Shown piece after piece: positions 17,844-26,841 of a stretch of 64,000 bases of DNA. A model generated the notes under the pieces. That model saw nothing but the letters and a program-made list of their open reading frames with translations. It ran no database searches and had not been told where the DNA came from. Positions within the stretch are counted from its first letter, which is position 1, and each line of letters opens with the position of its first letter. Position numbers and translations under genes: made by a program. Origin of the DNA: Shewanella denitrificans OS217 (lineage in GTDB: Bacteria; Pseudomonadota; Gammaproteobacteria; Enterobacterales; Shewanellaceae); assembly GCF_000013765.1 (NCBI RefSeq), contig NC_007954.1:3224001-3288000 (forward strand), given 5' to 3'.

Positions 17844-17857
17844 TGACAACGCTGTCA
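17844..17857. promoter_or_regulatory. NagR-type operator without an intact gene behind it
   Basis: TGACAACGCTGTCA is identical to the operator before the receptor gene. On the minus strand the next intact gene is nagK, more than 1 kb away and with its own operator. It probably served the now-decayed hexosaminidase gene. Confidence 0.85.
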
Positions 17858-17940
17858 TTTGTTAATCTACCTAATTTTTGTTAATAGATCTACCTGTTTT
17901 TAGCAAATATCACCCTGAACATTAACAAACTAGCATTTCC

Positions 17941-19488
17941 CTATGCCCTAAGCGCTTCAGTAGGTTTAATGAGACTCTTATCCATTGCAGTCCTCAGTCC
18001 TGACAACCACTCTTTATGACTTAATAATTCCTTTGCGGCGCCTGAAACTAATTTATCGTTACTGCGCAATAACATCTTACAATGCTCGACTTCATGGAGA
18101 GAGATCTTTGCAGGGCGAGTGTTAAATTTCATTCCATAGAGAACATAAAGAAAGTTTTTATCGTTAAACAAATCAAACTGACTAAAGAAATCCGATTTTT
18201 TGGGCGTGTTAATGGCAAATTTAGCTAAACGCTCTTTTAATTGTTCGGAGATAAACGCTTCATTTTTATTGTCTAGCCAGAACTGTGAGTCGTTTCTATC
18301 AGAGATGCAATAATGCAGCTTAATAAAATCCACCACGCTCTCCCAGACATGAGTAAGCACCTTATTATAGTAGGGGGCTACAATATCAAAATCTGTAAAA
18401 TCACGGGGGAAGTTGCGAGCCAAAAGCTCTGCTGAAAAATCAGTAGCAAGGATTGACGTCGCCTCTAGCGGTTCAACAAACCCTTGAGCGAGCCCTAATG
18501 CAACACAATTTTTACTCCACGATTTTTGGCGATAACCGATTTTCATCGGTATTTTTCTGGGGAAGAAGTGCTCTTTTTCTATACCTAAGTAATTGGCATA
18601 TTCCTTAATTGCCTCATCATCAGACATATGTTTGCTTGAATAAACAAAACCAGTGCCTCTTCGAGTTGTTAAGGGTATATCCCAAATCCATCCAGCGGAA
18701 TGTGCCGTTGCAGTTGTATAAGGGGGGATTTCATCTGCTTCATTAATAGCGAGTTGTTGCACTAACACTGTATCGGTAAGTAATTGATCTGCTTTGCTTA
18801 CAAAAGGGACTTGCAGTACTTTATCGATTAAAATAGATGAAAATCCACTGCAATCAACATAAAAATCAAAGGCTAATTCTGTGTCATCGCTGGTCACTAA
18901 ATGAGTGATATTGCCATTAGCAGATCTTCTTGCACCAACCACTGTGATAAATTCATGTAAAACCTTAAACCTTTCCTTGGCATTCTTAGCTAACAACTGA
19001 GCAAACTTTAACGCATCAAAGTGATAAGCATAGGTTAACGCCCCTTCATACTCTGCAGAACTCTTCCTTTTGGGGGCTAATCCCAGCTCACATATTCGCG
19101 CTTGAATACCAACATCACCAAATGGACGCGGCTGACCATGTGCAACCCAATACGGACTCATATCAAATCCACTCGGATAGGGAATATCAAAAGGATGATA
19201 ATAATCTTCATTTTTGATGCTGTTATCTGACCAATTAACAAACTTTATCCCTTGTTTAAATGTCGTATCACAGGAATAAAGCAACTCGGCTTCAGATATA
19301 CCAAACTTCTTCAGGGCATTAATGAGATAGGGAACGCTACCTTCCCCAACACCTATTGTGGGAACATCTTTTGATTCTATGACTGTAATTTCCACGTCAT
19401 TTTCAGCGCTAAGCTCAACGCCAAAATGATTAGCCGCTAACCAACCCGCTGTACCCGCGCCAACAATCGCAATTCGCTTAATTTTCAT
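17941..19488 (-). CDS. Flavin-dependent tryptophan-halogenase-like protein
   Basis: A 515-residue FAD protein matching PrnA-type halogenases over its full length. Visible hallmarks: FAD-binding VGAGTAGW (9-16), GVGEGSVPYL, the conserved Lys at 78 in TTFKQGIKF (equivalent to the PrnA lysine that carries the chloramine), WIWDIP (267-272, the WxWxIP signature) and GFVEPLEATSI with Glu342 near the active site. All are intact. Substrate is unknown; such genes often adjoin TonB receptors of carbohydrate loci and have not been shown to halogenate tryptophan there. It follows the receptor gene by 57 bases, which hold a terminator, and has a good AGGAG site. Confidence 0.88.
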   Translation of the reverse strand: MKIKRIAIVGAGTAGWLAANHFGVELSAENDVEITVIESKDVPTIGVGEGSVPYLINALKKFGISEAELLYSCDTTFKQGIKFVNWSDNSIKNEDYYHPFDIPYPSGFDMSPYWVAHGQPRPFGDVGIQARICELGLAPKRKSSAEYEGALTYAYHFDALKFAQLLAKNAKERFKVLHEFITVVGARRSANGNITHLVTSDDTELAFDFYVDCSGFSSILIDKVLQVPFVSKADQLLTDTVLVQQLAINEADEIPPYTTATAHSAGWIWDIPLTTRRGTGFVYSSKHMSDDEAIKEYANYLGIEKEHFFPRKIPMKIGYRQKSWSKNCVALGLAQGFVEPLEATSILATDFSAELLARNFPRDFTDFDIVAPYYNKVLTHVWESVVDFIKLHYCISDRNDSQFWLDNKNEAFISEQLKERLAKFAINTPKKSDFFSQFDLFNDKNFLYVLYGMKFNTRPAKISLHEVEHCKMLLRSNDKLVSGAAKELLSHKEWLSGLRTAMDKSLIKPTEALRA

Positions 19489-19499
19489 GATTAGCTCCT

Positions 19500-19531
19500 A
19501 AAAAAAAACCCAGTCAAGACTGGGTTTTTAC
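19500..19531 (-). terminator. Intercistronic terminator between receptor and halogenase genes
   Basis: AACCCAGTC AA GACTGGGTT with T's on both sides. On the minus strand it follows the receptor stop by 15 bases and precedes the halogenase start by 12, so it should lower but not necessarily abolish readthrough. Confidence 0.8.
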
Positions 19532-19545
19532 TATTTCAAATAGAA

Positions 19546-22194
19546 TTAAAAGCGGAAACTTGCACCTAACTTATAAGTTGTTTCGCCTTTGAAAGACCAC
19601 GTTGGAAAATCATCCTGAAGCGCAGGTTTAACTTTAGTACCTGCTGATGCTGCACCGTATTGGACATCATCCTCTTCTGTTAAGTTAACAATTTCGAGCT
19701 GTAGACCGATATTTTCAGTAATATTCCAGCCCAAGGTGACGTCTAAGGTACCAAAGGCATCATGCATACGGTTTCCATAATACTTACCATATTCACGGAC
19801 CATGTACTCAGAACGCCAGTTGTAAGCGGCGCGAGCAGAGAAATCATCATTTTCCCAATAACCCACTAAGTTAGCGGTATGCTCGGATGACTCAGTAAAG
19901 ACACCTATGCTATCTGTGTATACTTCGGCAGGCGCAGTGCCATTTGCAAACGTATAGTTAGCATTAACACCGAAGCCATTATCCCATGCATGAAGCAGCT
20001 GAAGCTCAATACCATCAATTTTGCCATCATTAGCATTGACGAAATTATTAACCGTCCAATCGTCTGCCGGTGTATCTAAGTCATTGTTGATAACGCCAAT
20101 GCTTTGATTGTAATCCGTTGTTGCAACAATAAAGTTACTGATATCTTTAGTGAAGTAAGTTGCTGAGACTAAATTACCGTCACCGTAATAGTATTCAAGA
20201 CTAATATCAAATTGTGAAGATTTCATTGGCTTTAAGCCTGGATTACCGTAAGTGATCTCTTCATTGCCTTTACGGTCATCTGGGTAGCCTGACACGCTAG
20301 ATAAAAACAGGTTGTCGTAATTAGGTCTGGTAATGGCTTGGGCTGCTGCAAAACGCGCAATGACGTCTTGAGTGACGTTATAAGAAATATTAAAGCTTGG
20401 TAAAATATCGCTATAATCATCACTAACACTGTGTATCTCTTCACTCCAACCAGAATTAACCGCTAATTTATCGGCTGGAGAATTATCAATAACATGGCCA
20501 CTTGATGTGACATCTGTGTTGATATATCTCACGCCGAAGTTACCACGAAAGTCTTCACCATCGAAACTAAACATACCATAAAGAGATAAGTTATCTTCTT
20601 CGATTAAACCGTAGGCAGCTCGATTATAAACAAACTCATCAACCAATGAAATTGTGCTATCAATCATGGCATTTAGATTGGGTTTTGGCACATTCCAACC
20701 GTCATAACCTAACTTCATTGTGCCGCTATAAAGATCTGAGGTATTAAACGAGTTAGTTTTAGTGGGGTCATAAACAGCTTTATTTTCTGACTTCTCAAAC
20801 TCATGTTGAGTATAGCGAATACCCGTTTCAAACTTAGTTAAGATCCCCATGTCTAAATCAAAATCAGCATCGAACTGGACATAGTTTTCTTCATCACGAT
20901 TAGGACCTTGTACCCCCGTCCACTGAGACGTGCCAACGGTAGTATCGAGCTGATCTTGAGTGAAGCTCATATCACGGCCGTTGATATCAATCTGTTTACC
21001 TGTGGCATCAACATTACCGGCCCACTTAACCTGACCAAAGTTATCACCCCACCAACCATAGCCGAAGTTAGCACTCATTTGAGTCCCCCCTTCTGCCTTA
21101 GTATTACCCGCCACTGCCGATAATTTAAAGCCATCACCTTGATAATCGGCATTCAGCTCAAAGCTATCTGAAGTCATTTCACCTTGACGAGCCCAATTCT
21201 GGAAAAACACATCGGTTGGAGCACTTTCAGGGGTTACGCTGACAACACACACTCCGGCGGCATTAAACTTGTGGCAATTGGAATCACCAGCCCCCCAGTT
21301 TGTATCGGTATTTATGTACATGTTAGCGCCGATACTATCAGCGCCTAACTTCATTGACAGTATGTGCGCACCAAACTCAAGGTTATCTGTTGGCCTAAAT
21401 TGAATCGTGGCATCAACAGCGGTACGCTCTTGTTCTTGAAGAAAACTCGATGGCTGAATTGAAGAGCGTCCACCCCAATCTAAATCCGCTTCAGTACCCG
21501 TTCTAAGATAATCACGATCAATATAGGAGCCTGCAACTAAAATACCAAACGATTCGGATTCATTTTTCCAGCTATATAAGCCAGAGGTTTCAGGTGCCCA
21601 ATCTTCATTGACAGAACCGTACTCACCTTTTACAGAGCCAAATATTGAATTAGCCTCCATATCTAAAGGTTTACGTGTTTTAACAATAACAGTACCGCCA
21701 ATACCACCTTCAACGAGATTAGCTTGGCTTGACTTATAAACTTCCATTCCACCAACCAATTCAGATGGCAGCATAGAATAGTTGAAAGAACGATCTGTAT
21801 TCATCTGATCATACCAACCAGTTGAAGCCACATTTTGACCATTTAACGTCGTTAGTGTCATTAATGGATCTGTACCACGGATAGAAACCGAGCTACCTTG
21901 ACCAAATGCACGACCAACGCTCACACCAGGCACACGTCCAAGGGCTTGGCCTACGTCAGAATCAGGAAATTTCCCAATATCTTCTGCTGTTACTGCATCA
22001 ACCACGGCATTAGAAAATCGCTTTTCATTAATATTTGCTTTATTTGAAGCCCGCATACCACGGACTTCAATTTTTTCCATATTGGCTTCATCAACTGGGT
22101 TTTCAGCAGCAATGGCACCCATGGATACGGCGCTGCCCAGTAAGAATGCGATATTCGTCGCGAGTACATTTTTTTTAAAGGTAGATGGTCGCAT
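19546..22194 (-). CDS. TonB-dependent outer-membrane receptor, probable GlcNAc/chito-oligosaccharide uptake
   Basis: An 882-residue receptor with a signal peptide (VLATNIAFLLGSAVSMGAIAA), TonB box EKIEVRG soon after, plug domain (about 45-170: DVGQALGRVPGVSVGR, SVSIRGTDP, GGIGGTVIVKTRKP) and a C-terminal beta-barrel ending in Phe (KLGASFRF). The sequence type (DIGKFPDSDVGQALGRVPGV) is that of carbohydrate receptors in Shewanella, Alteromonas and Caulobacter. A NagR-type operator lies 61 bases before the start, and the halogenase follows. Ligand is inferred from regulation, not from the barrel sequence. Confidence 0.9.
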   Translation of the reverse strand: MRPSTFKKNVLATNIAFLLGSAVSMGAIAAENPVDEANMEKIEVRGMRASNKANINEKRFSNAVVDAVTAEDIGKFPDSDVGQALGRVPGVSVGRAFGQGSSVSIRGTDPLMTLTTLNGQNVASTGWYDQMNTDRSFNYSMLPSELVGGMEVYKSSQANLVEGGIGGTVIVKTRKPLDMEANSIFGSVKGEYGSVNEDWAPETSGLYSWKNESESFGILVAGSYIDRDYLRTGTEADLDWGGRSSIQPSSFLQEQERTAVDATIQFRPTDNLEFGAHILSMKLGADSIGANMYINTDTNWGAGDSNCHKFNAAGVCVVSVTPESAPTDVFFQNWARQGEMTSDSFELNADYQGDGFKLSAVAGNTKAEGGTQMSANFGYGWWGDNFGQVKWAGNVDATGKQIDINGRDMSFTQDQLDTTVGTSQWTGVQGPNRDEENYVQFDADFDLDMGILTKFETGIRYTQHEFEKSENKAVYDPTKTNSFNTSDLYSGTMKLGYDGWNVPKPNLNAMIDSTISLVDEFVYNRAAYGLIEEDNLSLYGMFSFDGEDFRGNFGVRYINTDVTSSGHVIDNSPADKLAVNSGWSEEIHSVSDDYSDILPSFNISYNVTQDVIARFAAAQAITRPNYDNLFLSSVSGYPDDRKGNEEITYGNPGLKPMKSSQFDISLEYYYGDGNLVSATYFTKDISNFIVATTDYNQSIGVINNDLDTPADDWTVNNFVNANDGKIDGIELQLLHAWDNGFGVNANYTFANGTAPAEVYTDSIGVFTESSEHTANLVGYWENDDFSARAAYNWRSEYMVREYGKYYGNRMHDAFGTLDVTLGWNITENIGLQLEIVNLTEEDDVQYGAASAGTKVKPALQDDFPTWSFKGETTYKLGASFRF

Positions 22195-22254
22195 CTTGGT
22201 TCCCCTTCCATAACTTTATTATTTTTTAGTGTCCATAACCATTCCACTACGGAA

Positions 22255-22268
22255 TGACAACGCTGTCA
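22255..22268. promoter_or_regulatory. NagR-type operator upstream of the TonB receptor gene
   Basis: TGACAACGCTGTCA, ending 61 bases before the receptor ATG on the minus strand. It lies in the receptor-nagR intergenic region but over 300 bases from nagR, so autoregulation is less certain. Confidence 0.87.
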
Positions 22269-22583
22269 TGTGTGAGCAAACATTACACAAAATTTAACAG
22301 CGGCGCCACAACAAAATAACTATTCCGCAGGAATCTTTCTCACGTACAATTCATAAAACAAAAACTAAGTAAAAATAATCAATTAAAAACAATAACTTGA
22401 ACTAACACTGTAGCGAATTGTTATTTATCGTATAAATAACCTTGCAGTCCCCCTCATGGGTTAACATTGATTTATGACTATTTATTGAATAAAAACGTAC
22501 TTTTACAAAAAAATAGCCACCTCTAATGATAAAATTCGAGGTATCATTCTAGGTTGATCCGCCTAATAAAGAGTCTTTTTTAT

Positions 22584-23597
22584 ATGAAAGCAACTATTAA
22601 TGATGTCGCTAAATTTGCTGGCGTATCAATAAAAACAGTATCACGGGTAACCAACAAAGAACCTTCGGTTAAACAAACAACAATAGACAAAGTTAACCAA
22701 GCGATTGCCACGTTAAATTATCAACCCAATCTTGCTGCGCGAAATTTAGCCAGCACTAGCTCATATGTAATTGGGTTTATTTATGACAATCCCAATGCCT
22801 ATTATATTATTGATATGCAAAACGGTATTTTATCTGCCTGTAAAGAGCGTGGATTCGAGCTGCTTATCCACCCTTGTAATGCAAAATCTGACACTATCTG
22901 TGAAGAACTGACCGCCATGGTGAAACATTCACGCTTAGCCGGTTTAGTGTTAACCCCGCCTATGTCTGAAAATCCCAATATTTTAGCTGCACTTGATAGT
23001 ATCAAGGCTAATTATGTGCGTATTATTGCAGGTGAAAACAATTCACAAAGTAACGGCCTAACGGTTCTGGTAAACGATAAGCACGGCGCTGTAGCAATAA
23101 CTCAACATCTTATTGATCTTGGCCATAGAAATATTGCTTTTCTCAGTGGCGATCAGCAACATGAATCAACAAAAGAGCGCTTACTAGGATTTAAACAGGC
23201 GTTAAATACCAATGCCATCGATGTGAATGAAGAATGGATTTTGGATGGGAAATACGCTTTCGAGTCCGGTGTTGATGGCGCGAATAAATTATTTTCTATG
23301 GAAAACAAACCCTCAGCCATCGTTGCCTGTAACGATGAGATTGCAGCTGGCGCGCTATTTGCGGCAAGACTTGCAGGGTTAGACATACCGGCAGAATTGT
23401 CCATTGTCGGCTTTGAGGACAGTCCGTTTTCTAGACAAACGTGGCCAAAACTAACTACTGTGCACCAGCCCAATATCGAAATAGCGCAAATAGCGACACA
23501 ATTATTAATTGATAAACGAAAAGCTCAGGGTAACGAAACCTTCAAGGTCTTTACCCCTAGCCCAGTCATCCGAGATTCAACGTCGGCGCCAATTTAA
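22584..23597 (+). CDS. nagR: LacI-family repressor of GlcNAc genes
   Basis: A 337-residue regulator: N-terminal HTH (ATINDVAKFAGVSIKTVSRVTN, 2-24), hinge helix QPNLAARNLAS, then a sugar-binding periplasmic-type domain. The ATG at 22584 is chosen; an upstream TTG would add ten residues before the canonical MKATINDVA start. Shewanella NagR is known to bind palindromes of the TGACANCGNTGTCA type, four of which lie nearby, and to respond to the GlcNAc pathway. It is divergent from the receptor gene and convergent with ndh. Confidence 0.9.
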   Translation: MKATINDVAKFAGVSIKTVSRVTNKEPSVKQTTIDKVNQAIATLNYQPNLAARNLASTSSYVIGFIYDNPNAYYIIDMQNGILSACKERGFELLIHPCNAKSDTICEELTAMVKHSRLAGLVLTPPMSENPNILAALDSIKANYVRIIAGENNSQSNGLTVLVNDKHGAVAITQHLIDLGHRNIAFLSGDQQHESTKERLLGFKQALNTNAIDVNEEWILDGKYAFESGVDGANKLFSMENKPSAIVACNDEIAAGALFAARLAGLDIPAELSIVGFEDSPFSRQTWPKLTTVHQPNIEIAQIATQLLIDKRKAQGNETFKVFTPSPVIRDSTSAPI

Positions 23598-23612
23598 TAA
23601 TATAAGTTGGTA

Positions 23613-24899
23613 TTAGTGTAGTTTAAGCTTAGGTCTATGCCAGCGTAGTAGCTTTTGTGCAAATCGATACACTATGGCGGCTCCCCAACCGTATAAACTG
23701 GCAAGGTGGCGCTGGTATAAAGACACATACATTATTCGAGCTAAGTGACCTTCTACAAAAAATGTACCAGAGCGCAAGCTGCCCATTAAACTGCCCACAG
23801 CAGAAAAGCGGCTTAACGAGACGAGTGAACCGTAATCCTTATAAACAAAGGCCTGTTCATCTTGCCCTTTAAGTCGACGTTGTAAATTCACAAATAAGCA
23901 GTCAGCCATTTGCGCCGCCGCTTGGGCTCTGGGTGGAACTGGCTTGCCATTAGCAAGAAACAGTTCGGCACAATCTCCTAGAGCATAAACACCCTCATGC
24001 CCTTGCACCCTCATGCAAGCATCAACCTGAACTTGATTCCGCCCTGTGATAGGAAGCGCTGTTAACTGGCTAAATATATTGGGGCCTTTTACCCCTGCAG
24101 CCCACACTTTAATATTGGCGGCAATAAGCTCCCCTGATGCGGTAACAAAACCGGCTTTAGTGACCTCTTTAACTTGCACGCCAAGGTGCAACTTAATGCC
24201 GAGTTTTATCAATAGTGCTTGCGCTCTGAGGCTGACTCTATCTGGCAGCTGGGATAAGATTTTAGGAGCAGCTTCAATAAGATGTACTTCAAGATTTTGA
24301 GCAGAAATATTGAGGTAGCCATAGGATTTAACCGACTCAATCACATGGTGAAGTTCGGCAGCCAGCTCAACCCCGGTGGCTCCGGCGCCTACTATGCCTA
24401 TGCTGAGTTTATCTTGGGTTTCATTTGCGTGCAGCAGACCATCAAGCAATTTATTATGGAAGCGTTCAGCGCTAGGTAAGTTATCGAGGAATATACAGTG
24501 TGGCTCAGCCCCGGGGGTATTAAAGCTATTTGACACCCCTCCAAGGGCGAGTACTAAATAATCGTAACAAATCTCACGTTTCGGTACGACTTCATCACCT
24601 TCACTATCCAAGACAGCCGCTAATTCTATGATTTTTTTCTCTGGCTGGCAGCCAGTTAACTCACCTGAGACATAGCGATAACCATTTTTTAAACCATGAT
24701 CACGATACAAGACCCCTTCTAATGACTGGTCGATTATTCCCACCGCCACTTCATGTAACTTAGGCTTCCAAATGTGCATCGGACTCTTATCGATAAGATA
24801 GATATCCATGTCACCTTTAAGGCCAAATTTTCGCCCGAGCTTAGATGCTAAGGCTAGGCCCGCGGCCCCGCCGCCCACAATCACAACTTTTACAGCCAT
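23613..24899 (-). CDS. ndh: Type II NADH dehydrogenase
   Basis: Single-subunit, non-proton-pumping NADH:quinone oxidoreductase, peripheral on the inner membrane. The 428-residue protein has two dinucleotide motifs, VIVGGGAAGLALASKLG (6-22, FAD) and GIVGAGATGVELAAEL (about 164-179, NADH), plus VYALGDCAEL near residue 300. LPPRAQ-like VPPRAQAAAQMAD is the quinone-site region. The C-terminus ends in a basic amphipathic stretch (FAQKLLRWHRPKLKLH) that may anchor it. It converges with nagR with only 15 bases between. Confidence 0.93.
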   Translation of the reverse strand: MAVKVVIVGGGAAGLALASKLGRKFGLKGDMDIYLIDKSPMHIWKPKLHEVAVGIIDQSLEGVLYRDHGLKNGYRYVSGELTGCQPEKKIIELAAVLDSEGDEVVPKREICYDYLVLALGGVSNSFNTPGAEPHCIFLDNLPSAERFHNKLLDGLLHANETQDKLSIGIVGAGATGVELAAELHHVIESVKSYGYLNISAQNLEVHLIEAAPKILSQLPDRVSLRAQALLIKLGIKLHLGVQVKEVTKAGFVTASGELIAANIKVWAAGVKGPNIFSQLTALPITGRNQVQVDACMRVQGHEGVYALGDCAELFLANGKPVPPRAQAAAQMADCLFVNLQRRLKGQDEQAFVYKDYGSLVSLSRFSAVGSLMGSLRSGTFFVEGHLARIMYVSLYQRHLASLYGWGAAIVYRFAQKLLRWHRPKLKLH

Positions 24900-24947
24900 C
24901 TACTCACCTATGCTTGCATTGATAAGAATTATTCAAATTTTGAACAT

Positions 24948-24972
24948 AAAAAAAGGGCCCAAGGCCCTTTTA
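24948..24972 (-). terminator. Terminator of glnB
   Basis: AAAGGGCC CAA GGCCCTTT followed on the minus strand by seven T's, directly after the glnB stop codon. Confidence 0.85.
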
Positions 24973-25311
24973 TCAAACTGCTTCTTCGTTTTCTTCACCG
25001 GTACGAATTCGTATGACTCTTTCTATGTCGGTGACGAATATTTTTCCATCGCCAATTTTACCAGTCTTAGCAGTAGCAACGATAACATCCAAGGCTTGAT
25101 CCAGTAATTCATCTTGGATAACCAGCTCAATCTTCACCTTAGGCAAAAAATCAACCATATATTCGGCGCCACGGTAAAGCTCTGTATGCCCCTTCTGACG
25201 GCCAAAGCCTTTCACCTCTGACACTGTCATGCCGGTAATACCTATTTCTGCAAGTGACTCTCGTACATCATCGAGCTTAAACGGTTTAATTATGGCTTCG
25301 ACCTTCTTCAT
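24973..25311 (-). CDS. glnB: Nitrogen regulatory protein P-II
   Basis: A 112-residue trimeric signal protein that senses 2-oxoglutarate and ATP and controls GlnE/NtrB activity. The T-loop is intact: GRQKGHTELYRGAEYMVDF with uridylylation Tyr51; Asp54 favours GlnB over GlnK, which usually has Asn. TGKIGDGKIFV and the C-terminal RIRTGEEN are also canonical. The ATG at 25311 is chosen, preceded by AGAGG; an in-frame TTG lies just before it. It stands alone, with no amtB next to it. Confidence 0.94.
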   Translation of the reverse strand: MKKVEAIIKPFKLDDVRESLAEIGITGMTVSEVKGFGRQKGHTELYRGAEYMVDFLPKVKIELVIQDELLDQALDVIVATAKTGKIGDGKIFVTDIERVIRIRTGEENEEAV

Positions 25312-25557
25312 CAAATCAACCTCTTCACTTGCTAAGCACTTGTATTGGCACTATCCATTAATGCCACGATTGGCTTTATCTTACTCGAATGCTTGTTAAG
25401 TTAAAGTACTATTGAGAAATTTTTATTAGATAAAAAAGAAAGCCACACACTTTAATACTAAAATACACTTATGGCTCACAGCGACTAAATCACACCCTTA
25501 GCCAGTTCGTGACTAAAACGATTGTGATATCTAGTGGCTTAGTTACAAGGATGAACT

Positions 25558-26070
25558 ATGTATGCCAATAATCAAGGTTTTAACCTAACCGAGTTACTCA
25601 CAGGATTAATGATTTTTATGCTGCTTTCCTTGATTGCCAGCCCTTCACTTAACTCATTCTTACTCTCGACCCGCGCAGATAGCAGTATACGCACTGTTCA
25701 ACAAACTCTAATACTGGCGCGCAATATGGCAATATCTTACGGTACCCGAGTCACTGTTTGCCCCATTGAAGACAATAAGTGCAGTACGAATTGGCAAGAT
25801 GGCTTAAGTGTGTTCACCGATGCAGGGCAGAAAAACCAACTGGATGGAGAAGACACCATTCTTCATGTCACCGGCGAGTTCAATGATAAGGATATCGTGT
25901 TATACAATCGCCCCGCCATCCGCTTTCAAGCCGATGGACTCGCGTCAGGTACCAATGGCACCTTCAAATATTGTCCAGAGGAATTCGATAGCCCCTACTC
26001 CAAAGCGCTTGTGGTTAACCAAGCTGGGAGAGTGAGGTTTTCAACCAAGAAAGTCATTAAGTGTGATTAA
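25558..26070 (+). CDS. FimT/GspH-type minor pseudopilin
   Basis: A 170-residue prepilin. The leader MYANNQG precedes a class III cleavage site G|FNLTELLTGL with the +5 Glu (residue 12), then a hydrophobic helix to about residue 30. The body has the GspH/FimT pattern: ARNMAISYGTRVTVCP followed by a paired Cys region and FSTKKVIKCD at the end. It would be an initiation-complex minor pilin for type IV pili. Ribosome binding site AAGGA. It points away from the main minor-pilin operon. Confidence 0.85.
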   Translation: MYANNQGFNLTELLTGLMIFMLLSLIASPSLNSFLLSTRADSSIRTVQQTLILARNMAISYGTRVTVCPIEDNKCSTNWQDGLSVFTDAGQKNQLDGEDTILHVTGEFNDKDIVLYNRPAIRFQADGLASGTNGTFKYCPEEFDSPYSKALVVNQAGRVRFSTKKVIKCD

Positions 26071-26199
26071 TAATAGTTATTGTGGTTAACCTGCGATAAA
26101 TAATGGTTTTCGAAACTAATAGCCACTAAAAATTAGACGAAAAAACTGTCTTCATTGCCTGACTCATTTATACTCAAATAGTATTGTTGGGGGGGATTA

Positions 26200-26718
26200 A
26201 TGAAAACACGTCAAATTGGCTTTAGCTTAGTCGAATTAATGGTTACCTTAGTGGTTGCCATGCTACTAGTAAGTGTAGGAGTCCCCTCAATGAAGGCGCT
26301 CTATGAGGGAATACGAGTAAACAATATTGTAGACACTATAGAGTCCTCCTTTGTACTGGCTCGTAACCAAGCGATAAATTATGGTTCAAGAGTGTCTATC
26401 TGCCCGTTAAAAGGCAGCAGTTGCAGCGGCGACTGGATTGATGGATTCAGTGTATTTATCGATAATGGTGTCCTAGGAACTATAGATACCACAGCCGGGA
26501 TTACAGATACCGTTATAACTGTCGTTGGCGATTTTAATGATAACGATTTTATTAAATCTGATTTAGGTATTTTCAGTTTTAATGCCGATGGCTTAGTTGC
26601 TGTCTCTGGACGAATAAGATATTGCCCAGGAAGTAAAACTAATCCTGACTCTAAAGCTGCAGAGATTGGCTCGGCCGGTAAAGTCAAATTAATAGAGACA
26701 GGCATCAACTGTAATTAA
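26200..26718 (+). CDS. FimT/GspH-type minor pseudopilin (second copy)
   Basis: A 172-residue prepilin with leader MKTRQIG|FSLVELMVTLVV (cleavage after Gly7, +5 Glu12). It is a diverged paralogue of the preceding gene: ARNQAINYGSRVSICP, IDGFSVFIDNG and a C-terminal Cys (GINCN) match in order. The ribosome binding site is very strong (GGGGGG, 5 bases before ATG). It lies 129 bases after the first copy and ends facing the tapY2-pilE end of the pil operon across a bidirectional terminator. Confidence 0.87.
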   Translation: MKTRQIGFSLVELMVTLVVAMLLVSVGVPSMKALYEGIRVNNIVDTIESSFVLARNQAINYGSRVSICPLKGSSCSGDWIDGFSVFIDNGVLGTIDTTAGITDTVITVVGDFNDNDFIKSDLGIFSFNADGLVAVSGRIRYCPGSKTNPDSKAAEIGSAGKVKLIETGINCN

Positions 26719-26756
26719 TACGATTATTCATTCAGTATTATTAAATTTCAGACATT

Positions 26757-26782
26757 AAAAAGCCCTCCTTGAGGGCTTTTTA
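26757..26782 (+). terminator. Bidirectional terminator between fimT-like gene and tapY2
   Basis: AAAAAGCCCTC CTT GAGGGCTTTTT; symmetrical A and T tracts allow it to serve both the fimT-like gene (plus) and the pil operon (minus). Confidence 0.85.
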
Positions 26783-26841
26783 GATCTTGAGGCTGATCCA
26801 TGATTATAGTGTCACGATTATCAATCGCCATCCAATCATAT

